The notes under the pieces: generated by a model
Told to the model about the DNA's origin: nothing
What the model saw: only the letters and a program-made list of their open reading frames with translations
Databases searched by the model: none
Assembly (NCBI GenBank): GCA_021647505.1
Contig: JAKIUN010000015.1
Coordinates: 1 to 61,406 of the forward strand
Origin: Gammaproteobacteria bacterium
GTDB taxonomy: Bacteria; Pseudomonadota; Gammaproteobacteria; SZUA-152
Direction of reading: 5' to 3'
Length of the DNA stretch: 61,406 nucleotides
Shown: positions 9,392-18,899 of the stretch, piece by piece
Layout: each line of letters begins with the position of its first letter
Numbering within the stretch: the stretch's first letter is position 1
Program-made: the position numbers and the translations under genes

Positions 9392-10788
9392 AGCCCGTTA
9401 TCGCCCTTGTTGGGCGTCCGAATGTGGGCAAATCCACGCTGTTTAATTGCCTTACCCGTTCGCGCGATGCCCTGGTGGCCGATCTGCCGGGCATGACCCG
9501 TGACCGAAAGTACGGTGAAGGCCGCCTCGGTGATCGTCCCTACCTGGTGGTCGATACCGGAGGCCTCAGTGGTGAGGACGAAGGCATCGCTGGCTTGATG
9601 GCCGGGCAGGTCTGGCTGGCGGTGGAAGAGGCCGACGTCATCCTGTTTCTGGTCGATGCCCGCGACGGCCTGCTGACCGGCGATGACGAGATTGCCCGCC
9701 GCCTGCGTGCCAGTGGCAAGCCGGTCTACCTGGTGGTGAACAAGATAGATGGCGCTAATGCCGATCTGGTAACGGCCGATTTCTACGCCCTCGGCCTGGG
9801 TGAACCGGCCGGCATCACGGCCTCGCATGGCCGCGGTGTCCGTTCACTGATGGATCTTGTGCTGGCCGGCCTGCCGGAGCCCGATGAAGAAGAGGATATC
9901 GAGGATCGTGGTATCAAGATCGCCGTTCTCGGCCGACCCAATGTCGGCAAGTCCACGCTGATCAACCGCATCCTCGGTGAACAGCGGGTGCTGACCTATG
10001 ACCTGCCGGGCACCACCCGCGACAGCATCTATGTGCCCTTTGAGCGGCGGGGACAGGCATACACCTTCATCGATACCGCTGGTGTGCGACGCCGGCGCAA
10101 GGTCAGTGACAAGCTGGAGAAATTCAGCATCATCAAGGCCCTACAAGCCATCGAAGAGGCCCATGTGGTGGTGCTGGTGATCGATGCCCACGAAGGCGTG
10201 AGCGAGCAGGATGCCCACCTGCTGGGCTTTATCCTCGATGCCGGCCGTGCCCTGGTGATCGCCGTCAACAAGTGGGACGGTTTGGATAAATCCGCACGTG
10301 AGCGGGTACGTTACGAACTGGAGCGCCGCCTGCAGTTTGTCGACTTCGCCAGGCTGCATTTCATCTCCGCCCTGCATGGCACCGGCGTCGGCGACCTGTT
10401 CGCGCCTATCCTGCGCGCCTACGAATCGGCCAGCCGCCAGTTTTCCACGCCGGATCTGACGCGCATTCTCGAACAGGCCGTGGAAGAACACCAGCCACCG
10501 CTGGTGCGTGGCCGCCGCATCAAGCTGCGCTACGCCCATCAGGGCGGGCGTAATCCGCCAGTGATCGTGATTCACGGCAACCAGACCAAGGATGTACCGG
10601 CGGCCTACAAACGTTATCTGGCCAACGTCTATCGCAAGGTGCTACGCCTGGAAGGAACGCCGGTTCGTATCGACTTCCGCACTGGCGCCAACCCCTATCA
10701 GGGGCGCAAAAACAAACTCACCAAACATCAAGTTGACAAGCGCCAGCGCCTCAAGCGGCATATCCGCAAGGCGCGCAAGCGGAGCTGA
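9388..10788 (+). CDS. der: ribosome-assembly GTPase Der (EngA)
   Basis: A 466-residue tandem-GTPase protein needed for 50S subunit maturation. The first G domain has GRPNVGKS at residues 8-15, DTGG and NKID; the second has GRPNVGKS at about 182, DTAG and NKWD. A KH-like domain follows, with a basic tail ending [15 protein letters not shown]. The overlap with bamB indicates coupling. Length and domain order are normal. Confidence 0.97.
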   Translation: MKPVIALVGRPNVGKSTLFNCLTRSRDALVADLPGMTRDRKYGEGRLGDRPYLVVDTGGLSGEDEGIAGLMAGQVWLAVEEADVILFLVDARDGLLTGDDEIARRLRASGKPVYLVVNKIDGANADLVTADFYALGLGEPAGITASHGRGVRSLMDLVLAGLPEPDEEEDIEDRGIKIAVLGRPNVGKSTLINRILGEQRVLTYDLPGTTRDSIYVPFERRGQAYTFIDTAGVRRRRKVSDKLEKFSIIKALQAIEEAHVVVLVIDAHEGVSEQDAHLLGFILDAGRALVIAVNKWDGLDKSARERVRYELERRLQFVDFARLHFISALHGTGVGDLFAPILRAYESASRQFSTPDLTRILEQAVEEHQPPLVRGRRIKLRYAHQGGRNPPVIVIHGNQTKDVPAAYKRYLANVYRKVLRLEGTPVRIDFRTGANPYQGRKNKLTKHQVDKRQRLKRHIRKARKRS

Positions 10789-10881
10789 GTGGGTTTGATA
10801 TACCGGGTCAGAGAGCAGTATCAATATTGACGCCATGGCAAAGGCATGCCACAGCATGCTGGATGTGGTGCGGACTTTCAT
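10642..10881 (-). other. possible short membrane protein antisense to the der 3' end
   Basis: On the minus strand an ATG at 10879-10881 is preceded by AAAGGAG with a 7-base spacer, an excellent ribosome-binding site. It opens MKVRTTSSMLWHAFAMASIL, a signal- or TM-like start. The frame runs 79 codons and its last 49 overlap der antisense, which argues against the full length being real. It may be a truncated gene start or a leader peptide. I do not recognise it. Confidence 0.2.
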
Positions 10882-10988
10882 GTGGACGCTCCTTTATTTG
10901 GCACGCCGTGAGCAAAAGAAATGAGTGATGCCTTAACTCAAAGGCATTGGGGGAAACCCCTTTTATTTCTGGACAAGGAGTCAACCGT

Positions 10989-12596
10989 ATGCGCTGTCAA
11001 AAAGTCATCCGCAGGCGTTACACATGCTTTTCCGTGTCGGCCATTTCCCTGGCCATTGGCCTGTCTCTGGGGAGCGCCGCCCAGGCGGAGTCACCACAGC
11101 AATGGTACCGTGATGGCGCCCAGGCTGTAAAACAGGCCAAGCATCTGCACAAAAACAGGCGCCGAGCCAGGAATGTCATCCTCTTCGTCGGTGATGGGAT
11201 GGGCATCTCCACGGTAACCGCCGCGCGCATTCTCGAAGGTCAGCTGCGTGGGGAAAACGGCGAGGAGAACCGCCTTTCTTTCGAGATGCTACCCTATCTC
11301 GCCCTGTCGAAGACTTACAATACCAATCAACAGACGTCGGACTCTGCCGGCGCCATGACGGCCATCATGACCGGCGTGAAGACCAAGGCCGGCATGATTG
11401 CGGTTAATCAGTATGGCGAGCGTGGCAACTGCGCCAGCTCCATCGGCAACGAGCTGCCCACCTTTCTCGAACAGGCCGAGATGGTGGGTATGTCTACGGG
11501 TGTGGTTACCACCGCTCGCCTCACCCACTCCACGCCCGCCGTCACCTATGCCCACGTGCCGGAGCGCAGCTGGGAAAGTGACGACAGGCTCACCGACGAA
11601 GCCAAGCAGAGTGGCTGCAAGGACATTGCCCGTCAGCTCATCGAATTCCCCTATGGTGACGGCCTGGAAGTCGCCCTGGGCGGTGGTCGCCGTCATTTCA
11701 TCCCGCGCGAGAGGGTTGATGGCGAGGGCAGGAGCGGCAGGCGCGAGGATGGGCGTGACCTGACCGCCGAGTGGGTGGCCAATTATGACGATGCCGCCTA
11801 TGTGTGGAATCGCGAACAGTTCGCTGCCATTGATGCCGACGCAGTGAAGCATCTGCTGGGCCTGTTCGAAAGCTCGCACATGGAATACGCATTTGATCGT
11901 CCCCTGGATGCGGGTGGCGAGCCGAGTTTATCGGAGATGACCATCAAGGCCATCGACGTGTTGGACAACAACCGGAAGGGCTTCTTCCTGCATGTAGAGG
12001 CTGGCCGCATCGACCATGGCCACCATGCAGGAAACGCCTATCGCGCCCTGACCGACACCATCGAGTTCTCCAATGCCGTCAGGGTCGCCATGGAAAACGT
12101 GGACATGAATGATACGCTGATCCTGGTGACGGCCGACCACAGCCACGTGTTCACCATCGCCGGTTATCCGACGCGCGGCAATCCCATTCTCGGCAAGGTG
12201 GTGGGTAACGACAACGCCGGCAACGCCTCTTCCCACGCGCTGTTGGCCGGAGACGGCATGCCCTACACCACTCTGGGCTACACCAATGGTCGTGGTTTTC
12301 ATGACCTCGAGATTGGCGGTGACAGGGTCTACGGCGAGGCCATCAATGCCGGCAGCCGTACCGACCTGAGGGCCGTGGATACCAGGAGTCAAGGTTTCCA
12401 CCAGGAGGCGCTGGTGCCGTTATTCCTCGGGACCCACGCTGGGGAGGACGTCGCCATCTATGCCGGTGGCCCGGGCGCGTACATGGTGCATGGCGTGCAG
12501 GAGCAGAATGTGATCTATCACGTCATGCGCGAGGCCACCCGTATGGATCGCCGGTTGACGCGTGCAGGGCACAAGAAGTATGACCACGACGACTGA
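10989..12596 (+). CDS. secreted alkaline phosphatase family protein
   Basis: A 535-residue protein. The ATG at 10989 is chosen because AAGGAG lies about 9 bases upstream and a signal peptide follows (MRCQKVIRRRYTCFSVSAIS... cleaving after AQA); an upstream in-frame TTG at 10947 lacks these. The alkaline phosphatase metal site is visible: VGDGMG at about 67-72, the nucleophile S119 in TSDSAGAMTA, RIDHGHH at about 341-347 and TADHSH at about 381-386. It should hydrolyse phosphomonoesters in the periplasm. It stands alone between der and a repeat cluster; no Pho box was recognised. Confidence 0.9.
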   Translation: MRCQKVIRRRYTCFSVSAISLAIGLSLGSAAQAESPQQWYRDGAQAVKQAKHLHKNRRRARNVILFVGDGMGISTVTAARILEGQLRGENGEENRLSFEMLPYLALSKTYNTNQQTSDSAGAMTAIMTGVKTKAGMIAVNQYGERGNCASSIGNELPTFLEQAEMVGMSTGVVTTARLTHSTPAVTYAHVPERSWESDDRLTDEAKQSGCKDIARQLIEFPYGDGLEVALGGGRRHFIPRERVDGEGRSGRREDGRDLTAEWVANYDDAAYVWNREQFAAIDADAVKHLLGLFESSHMEYAFDRPLDAGGEPSLSEMTIKAIDVLDNNRKGFFLHVEAGRIDHGHHAGNAYRALTDTIEFSNAVRVAMENVDMNDTLILVTADHSHVFTIAGYPTRGNPILGKVVGNDNAGNASSHALLAGDGMPYTTLGYTNGRGFHDLEIGGDRVYGEAINAGSRTDLRAVDTRSQGFHQEALVPLFLGTHAGEDVAIYAGGPGAYMVHGVQEQNVIYHVMREATRMDRRLTRAGHKKYDHDD

Positions 12597-12752
12597 TCGG
12601 AGTCAGGGTCTGACGGCTCCCCACAAAAACCGGTGTTTTCCATCTCGCCGCCCTGCTGCCAGCATTCTGATGAATACCGGAACCCAGAGATCGGGATCCG
12701 GTTTTCGCCGGAGCGATTCATTCAGAGTGTTTGAAATTCCCTACATTCTGGA

Positions 12753-12770
12753 TTCCCGCCTGCGCGGGAA
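12753..12770. repeat. short palindrome TTCCCGCNNGCGGGAA type
   Basis: TTCCCGCCTGCGCGGGAA is an almost perfect palindrome within CTGGATTCCCGCC...GGAATGACG, a widespread intergenic repeat type. It begins a repeat cluster that fills 12740-13210. The preceding 12597-12740 holds nothing that I recognise. Confidence 0.5.
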
Positions 12771-12787
12771 TGACGTATGCCAAGCAT

Positions 12788-12862
12788 GTAGGGTGGGCAG
12801 GTTTTTCATGCCCACGTGGAATATGTGCCAACCGTGTGGGCACAAAAACTCGCCCACCCTAC
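12788..12862. repeat. palindromic repeat, family A, copy 1
   Basis: The ends are GTAGGGTGGGCA and, inverted, GCCCACCCTAC. The interior has a second inverted pair, CATGCCCACGTGG against CCGTGTGGGCAC. Family A recurs at 18802, 22575, 32869, 58478 and, as a half copy, 59808. Confidence 0.75.
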
Positions 12863-12873
12863 ATGCTGCTTAT

Positions 12874-12982
12874 TGTAGGTTGGTGGTGGCGCAGGAATTC
12901 CAACACGGTGGGTTTCGTTGGGGTTCGCAAGCTCACCACCAACCTACAAAACAGTGATAATTTTGTTAACTTAATGGCATTG
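12874..12982. repeat. palindromic repeat, family B, copy 1
   Basis: TGTAGGTTGGTGGTG is inverted as CACCACCAACCTACA, followed by AATTTTGTTAACTTAATGGC. The same arrangement recurs at 50275-50382, including the flanking TTTTGTTAACTTAATGGCAT. Confidence 0.75.
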
Positions 12983-13087
12983 GAAGCCGATCCCTTCGTG
13001 CAGCAATTGCCGCTGGTCGAGGGTGGGCTCCAGCACCCTTGAGCTGGCTATCTAATCAAGGATAGGTTGGTGATACGGTTTGTCGCT

Positions 13088-13208
13088 ATTTGCCACAGAG
13101 AAAAGCTTTTAAAAATATAGCTCGTCATTTCCGGTCTACGCTGCGCTAGCCCCGGAATGACGAACGACGATGGTTTTTCTCCATGCCCTCTGTCTCTCTG
13201 TGGCGAAC
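13088..13208. repeat. palindromic element, family C, copy 2
   Basis: The ends TTGCCACAGAGAAAAGC and TCTCTCTGTGGCGAA are imperfect inverted repeats related to those at 5963-6139. The centre again holds an inverted CCGG...CCGG pair with TCGTCATT and GGAATGACG. It lies just after the end of dapE, with no ORF. Confidence 0.65.
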
Positions 13209-13232
13209 CCTGGACTTTCCGGGCCATCGGCC

Positions 13233-14721
<1,489 letters not shown>

Positions 14722-14745
14722 GCGGCTCTCCAAAATATACGCAAT

Positions 14746-14907
14746 GTAGGAGCGGGCCATGCCCGCGATCAAAGAATAGAAAACAACACTAATGTGGGAG
14801 CGGCTTCAGCCGCGAAAGATGATCTGCCTACCTTCGCGGCTGAAGTCGCTCCCACAATTGTTTTCACCCAGCCGGAATGGCTTATCGCGGGCATGGGCCG
14901 CTCCTAC
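14746..14907. repeat. nested palindromes (repeat family E)
   Basis: An outer inverted repeat, GTAGGAGCGGGCCATGCCCG (14746) against CGGGCATGGGCCGCTCCTAC (ending 14907), encloses an inner one, GTGGGAGCGGCTTCAGCCGC (14794) against GCGGCTGAAGTCGCTCCCAC (ending 14855). The arms of the two palindromes are related. It lies between dapD and the ArsC-like gene and may fold as a long cruciform in RNA. Confidence 0.75.
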
Positions 14908-14917
14908 GATTTGTTGT

Positions 14918-15739
14918 TCAGATATCGCGCAGTAGTGCGTTGATACCGACCTTGCTACGGGTTTTTGCATCGACCTTTTTTACGATTACCGCGCAGTACA
15001 GGGAGTAGCTGCCGTCCTTGGAGGGCAAGTTGCCGGACACCACCACGGAGCCGGCGGGCACACGGCCATAACTGACCTCACCGGTTTCGCGGTCGTAAAT
15101 CTTGGTGCTCTGGCCGATGTACACGCCCATGGAGATCACTGCACCTTCTTCGACAATGACGCCTTCGACCACTTCGGAGCGGGCGCCGATGAAGCAGTTG
15201 TCTTCAATGATCGTCGGTGCGGCCTGCAATGGCTCCAGCACGCCGCCGATGCCGACGCCGCCGGACAGGTGTACGTTCTTGCCAATCTGCGCACAGGAAC
15301 CGACGGTGGCCCAAGTATCGACCATGGTGCCGGAATCGACGTAGGCGCCGATGTTGACGTAGGAGGGCATTAGTACTACCGAGGGCGCGATGTATGAGCC
15401 CTTGCGTACCGACGCGGGAGGCACCACACGCACACCAGCCTCGCGGAAATCGCGAGCGTTGTATTCAGAGTATTTGGAGGTGACCTTGTCGAAGTAATTG
15501 GTGAAGCCACCTTTCATGAATTCGTTGTCGTTGATGCGGAAAGACAGTAGCACGGCCTTCTTCAGCCATTCGTTGACCACCCAGTCGCCATCAGTCTTTT
15601 CCGCCACACGCAACTCGCCGCTGTCGAGCAGGCGGATGGCCTCGTTGACGTACTCCTTGACATGAGTGTCGACGGTGCGGGGAGTGATGTCGGCGCGGTG
15701 CTCGAAGGCCTCTTCGATGACTTGCTTCAGGTCTGCCAT
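14918..15739 (-). CDS. dapD: tetrahydrodipicolinate N-succinyltransferase
   Basis: A 273-residue trimeric left-handed beta-helix enzyme that succinylates tetrahydrodipicolinate, the first committed step of the succinylase DAP branch. It opens [20 protein letters not shown] and shows hexapeptide-repeat text ([20 protein letters not shown]) and [17 protein letters not shown]. With dapC upstream and dapE downstream on the same strand, three consecutive-pathway enzymes are clustered. Confidence 0.97.
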   Translation of the reverse strand: MADLKQVIEEAFEHRADITPRTVDTHVKEYVNEAIRLLDSGELRVAEKTDGDWVVNEWLKKAVLLSFRINDNEFMKGGFTNYFDKVTSKYSEYNARDFREAGVRVVPPASVRKGSYIAPSVVLMPSYVNIGAYVDSGTMVDTWATVGSCAQIGKNVHLSGGVGIGGVLEPLQAAPTIIEDNCFIGARSEVVEGVIVEEGAVISMGVYIGQSTKIYDRETGEVSYGRVPAGSVVVSGNLPSKDGSYSLYCAVIVKKVDAKTRSKVGINALLRDI

Positions 15740-15786
15740 GTTTGTAATCCTCTAAATAATGTTAGTTTTGGTGTCAGTTTTCGGCT

Positions 15787-17001
15787 TCAGGGCAATGCTT
15801 CGACATAACTGCGAATACGCTTCGCAGCGTCGATGCATTCTTGCAGTGGCGTCACTAGCGCCATGCGTACATGGTTCTTACCAGGGTTGATGCCGTGCGC
15901 GTCGCGTGACAGGTAGCTGCCGGGCACCACGTTGACGTTCTGTTGTACGAATAGATCACGGGCGAAGACCTCATCGCAGACGGGGGTTTGTGCCCAGAGA
16001 TAAAAGCCGGCCTGCGGTTTTTCTACACCGAGCACTGGGCGCAGGATGTCCAATACGGCAGCGAATTTTTCCCGGTACAGTTCACGGTTTCTTTTTACAT
16101 GTACCTCATCGCCCCAGGCCTTGGTGCTGGCGGCCTGTGTTGGCGGTGACATGGCGCAACCGTGGTAGGTGCGGTAGAGCAGAAATTTTGCCAGTATTTC
16201 GGCGTCACCGGCGACGAAGCCGGAGCGCAGGCCGGGCAGGTTGGAGCGCTTGGACAGACTGTGGAAAACCACACAGCGGTGATAGTCCGTGCGGCCCATT
16301 TCGGCGGCTATCTGCAGTAGGCCGACGGGTGGTTGGTCTTCGTCAAAATAGATTTCTGAATAGCACTCGTCGGCGGCGATGATGAAGTCGTGTTCGTCGG
16401 CCAGCGTGATGAGATGGCGCAGAGTGGTGGCATCCACTACGGCACCAGTGGGATTGCCCGGTGAGCAGAGGTAGATCAACTGGCACCGTCGCCATACGTC
16501 CACGGGTACGCTGTCGATGTCTGGCACGAAGCCGGTATCGGCCAGGATATTGAGAAACCACAGCTCGGCGCCGGCCAGCAAGGCTGCGCCCTCGTAGATC
16601 TGGTAGAAGGGATTGGGCATTATCACCAGCGGATTCGTATCACGATCCACTACCGCCTGGGCGAAGGCGAACAGAGCCTCGCGGGTGCCATTGACGGGCA
16701 GTATCTGGGTTTCCGGGTCAATACCACGGCTATTCTGCGAAGAGGCCGTGAGATCGAAGCGTCGTTGCAGCCAGGCAGCGATAGCCTCGCGCAAGGGTGT
16801 ACTGCCCTTGGTGAGCGGATAATTTCCCAGACCGTGCAGGTGCTTGATCAGTTCCTCGATCACAAAATGCGGCGGTTCGTGTTTCGGTTCGCCGATGGAA
16901 AGGTCGATGGGCGACCTGTCCGCAGGTGCCTGCAAGCCGTCCTTGAGCTGGTGCAGCTTTTCGAACGGGTAGGGCTGAAGCCTGTTAAGATCCGGATTCA
17001 T
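15787..17001 (-). CDS. dapC: succinyldiaminopimelate transaminase
   Basis: A 404-residue class I/II PLP aminotransferase. The PLP lysine is in HSLSKRSNLPGLRSGF; the LCSPGNPTGAV and AADECYSEIYFDE motifs are typical. The opening MNPDLNRLQPYPFEKLHQL matches DapC. It transaminates N-succinyl-2-amino-6-ketopimelate with glutamate, between DapD and DapE. It is divergent from the transporter gene at 17096, and the 94-base gap should hold both promoters. Confidence 0.94.
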   Translation of the reverse strand: MNPDLNRLQPYPFEKLHQLKDGLQAPADRSPIDLSIGEPKHEPPHFVIEELIKHLHGLGNYPLTKGSTPLREAIAAWLQRRFDLTASSQNSRGIDPETQILPVNGTREALFAFAQAVVDRDTNPLVIMPNPFYQIYEGAALLAGAELWFLNILADTGFVPDIDSVPVDVWRRCQLIYLCSPGNPTGAVVDATTLRHLITLADEHDFIIAADECYSEIYFDEDQPPVGLLQIAAEMGRTDYHRCVVFHSLSKRSNLPGLRSGFVAGDAEILAKFLLYRTYHGCAMSPPTQAASTKAWGDEVHVKRNRELYREKFAAVLDILRPVLGVEKPQAGFYLWAQTPVCDEVFARDLFVQQNVNVVPGSYLSRDAHGINPGKNHVRMALVTPLQECIDAAKRIRSYVEALP

Positions 17002-17095
17002 ATCGTATTTTTATATTGGATGCGTGATGCGGGGTGGGTAGTGAAAACAGGCCGCGTAGTATACCCAAGAACGACAGTGGATACACGGCGAATCA

Positions 17096-18019
17096 GTGAG
17101 TATGACTTCCGGTATTTCTCCCTCACCGGCTCCGGCAAACGGGTTGCCGGTGGCTGCACTGCTGTTTGCCGCCAGTTTCTGGGGCTGCATTTGGTATCCG
17201 TTGCGGCAACTGGAAGCGGCGGGTCTGGGTGGGCTGTGGGCGACGTGGGCCATTTTCATTGCCGCAACCCTGGTCGGGGGCGCGCTGGCCTGGCCACGGC
17301 GCCATGAACTGCTGACACACCCCGGACTGCTGCTATTGCTGGCCCTGGCGGGCGGCTGGATGAATACCGCCTTCGTGCTCGCCCTGCTGGAAGGCAACGT
17401 ACTACGCGTGTTGCTGTTGTTTTATCTTTCACCCCTGTGGAGCACCCTGCTGGGCTGGTGGTGGCTGGGTGAGCGGCCCTCGCGAGCCGGCCTGCTGACC
17501 CTGGCCCTGGCGACCCTGGGGGCGGCGGTCATGCTGTGGAATCCACAATTGGGTCTGCCTTGGCCGCAGGGCTGGGCGGACTGGCTGGCACTGAGTGCCG
17601 GCCTGACCTTTTCCTTGTCCAATGTGCTGTTGCGCCGTTTACAACATCTGTCAGAACCGCCGCGGGTATTTGTCGGTGTGGCGGGCGTGGTGGTGGTGGC
17701 CGGTGTCTGGTTGCTGCTGAGCGGGGTGGATGTCCCCCAGGTGGCGCCGTTGGTATGGAGTGGGGCAGTACTGTTGGGAGGAGTGGGCGTCATCCTCGCC
17801 GGGTTGGCGGTCGTGTACGGGGTGTCGCATATGCCCGTACATCGTTCGGCGGTGATCATGTTGTTCGAGTTGGTGGCAGGGGTGATGTCATCCCAGCTGT
17901 TGACGGATGAGGTGGTGACCGGACTGGAGTGGCTGGGTGGTGGTCTGATCGTGTTGGGAGCCTATTGGTCGGCGCGCAGCGGCGGAAAAACAGGGAAAAA
18001 TGAAGGGGCAGTGACATGA
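17096..18019 (+). CDS. EamA-family (DMT superfamily) inner-membrane transporter
   Basis: A 307-residue protein with about ten hydrophobic segments and two EamA repeats (for example LFAASFWGCIWYPLRQL and GVSHMPVHRSAVIMLFELVAG). DMT exporters carry amino acids or other metabolites; the substrate cannot be read from sequence. The GTG at 17096 or the ATG at 17102 may be the start. The last four bases overlap the VOC gene. Its position opposite the DAP genes might hint at amino-acid export, but that is speculation. Confidence 0.85.
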   Translation: MSMTSGISPSPAPANGLPVAALLFAASFWGCIWYPLRQLEAAGLGGLWATWAIFIAATLVGGALAWPRRHELLTHPGLLLLLALAGGWMNTAFVLALLEGNVLRVLLLFYLSPLWSTLLGWWWLGERPSRAGLLTLALATLGAAVMLWNPQLGLPWPQGWADWLALSAGLTFSLSNVLLRRLQHLSEPPRVFVGVAGVVVVAGVWLLLSGVDVPQVAPLVWSGAVLLGGVGVILAGLAVVYGVSHMPVHRSAVIMLFELVAGVMSSQLLTDEVVTGLEWLGGGLIVLGAYWSARSGGKTGKNEGAVT

Positions 18020-18399
18020 CCATTCAGGCGATTACGCATGTGAGTTTTCTGGTGCGGGATACGGCTTGTTCGCTGGTCTTTTACCGCGATGTCTTGGGGC
18101 TTGAGGTCTGTCCCCAGCGGCCCGATCTTGGTTACCCCGGGGCCTGGTTGACACTCGGGATACAACAGATCCATTTGTTGGAATTGCCCAATCCGGATCC
18201 CGTGGAAGGTCGGCCTTCACACGGGGGACGTGATCGTCATGCGGCATTTCTGGTGACTGATCTGGAGGATTTGGCAAGGCGGTTGGCGGACGCAGCGATC
18301 CCCATGAGCAGGAGCCATTCCGGGCGTGCCGCGTTGTTCTGCCGTGACCCCGATGGCAATGCGCTGGAGTTTATACAGCGGCTGGAAGGCGACATCTGA
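18016..18399 (+). CDS. VOC (glyoxalase/bleomycin-resistance) family protein
   Basis: A 127-residue single VOC module pair. It opens ITHVSFLVRDTACSLVFYRDVLGLEV, where the metal-ligand histidine is in THVS; GRDRHAAFLV supplies the second histidine, and RDPDGNALEFIQ the C-terminal glutamate. Members include lyases, dioxygenases and resistance proteins; the reaction here is unknown. It is translationally coupled to the EamA gene by ATGA overlap. Confidence 0.85.
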   Translation: MTIQAITHVSFLVRDTACSLVFYRDVLGLEVCPQRPDLGYPGAWLTLGIQQIHLLELPNPDPVEGRPSHGGRDRHAAFLVTDLEDLARRLADAAIPMSRSHSGRAALFCRDPDGNALEFIQRLEGDI

Positions 18400-18569
18400 A
18401 TGAATGATAATGATGGCATTGATCTTGAACTGTTTGTATATTTGCAGGTAGGTGTAACCCATGGGTGCACTGTAGGTTTTTAGCCGGAGTCGAAGATACG
18501 CAGGGGAAGCGGTTTGTCGTGATGGGATAACCTGAATGCGTGATTTCAGGGTCAATCAGAGGGACTGCG

Positions 18570-18800
18570 ATGATAGATGTGGAACTAATTTTTTGTCAGT
18601 TGGAAGATGCGTTGAGGGGCATGGATGAAACCACGGTCGATCAGCTCGACGAAGATGACAGGGTTCGCATCGCGGAAATAATCATTAACCTGCAAATGCA
18701 GTTGGACATGGTGGGTAAAGAGGCCCATGCGCGCTTCGATGCACGGCTGAATGCGCTGAAGGCGACGGCGGAGTCCGTCGGTATTGAAATGAGATTTTAG
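18570..18800 (+). CDS. small acidic hypothetical protein
   Basis: A 76-residue protein that opens MIDVELIFCQLEDALRGMDE. It is helical and rich in Asp and Glu, with no TM segment. GAGGG about 8 bases upstream of the ATG at 18570 supports this start over the GTG at 18540. I do not recognise the family. It stands alone between the VOC gene and a family A palindrome, which could act as its terminator. Confidence 0.5.
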   Translation: MIDVELIFCQLEDALRGMDETTVDQLDEDDRVRIAEIIINLQMQLDMVGKEAHARFDARLNALKATAESVGIEMRF

Positions 18801-18801
18801 T

Positions 18802-18866
18802 GTAGGGTGGGTATCGCCCGCCGATCCGCCCTGTTCGAACCGTGATGGCGGGCAATGCCCGCCCTA
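18802..18866. repeat. palindromic repeat, family A, copy 2
   Basis: GTAGGGTGGGTATCGCCCGC pairs with GCGGGCAATGCCCGCCCTAC. It sits between two convergent genes (18570 plus and glnD minus), where it may also serve as a bidirectional terminator-like hairpin, though no T-run follows. Confidence 0.75.
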
Positions 18867-18899
18867 CAAACATAATCAGGGAGATGGAGGCAAATGGCC

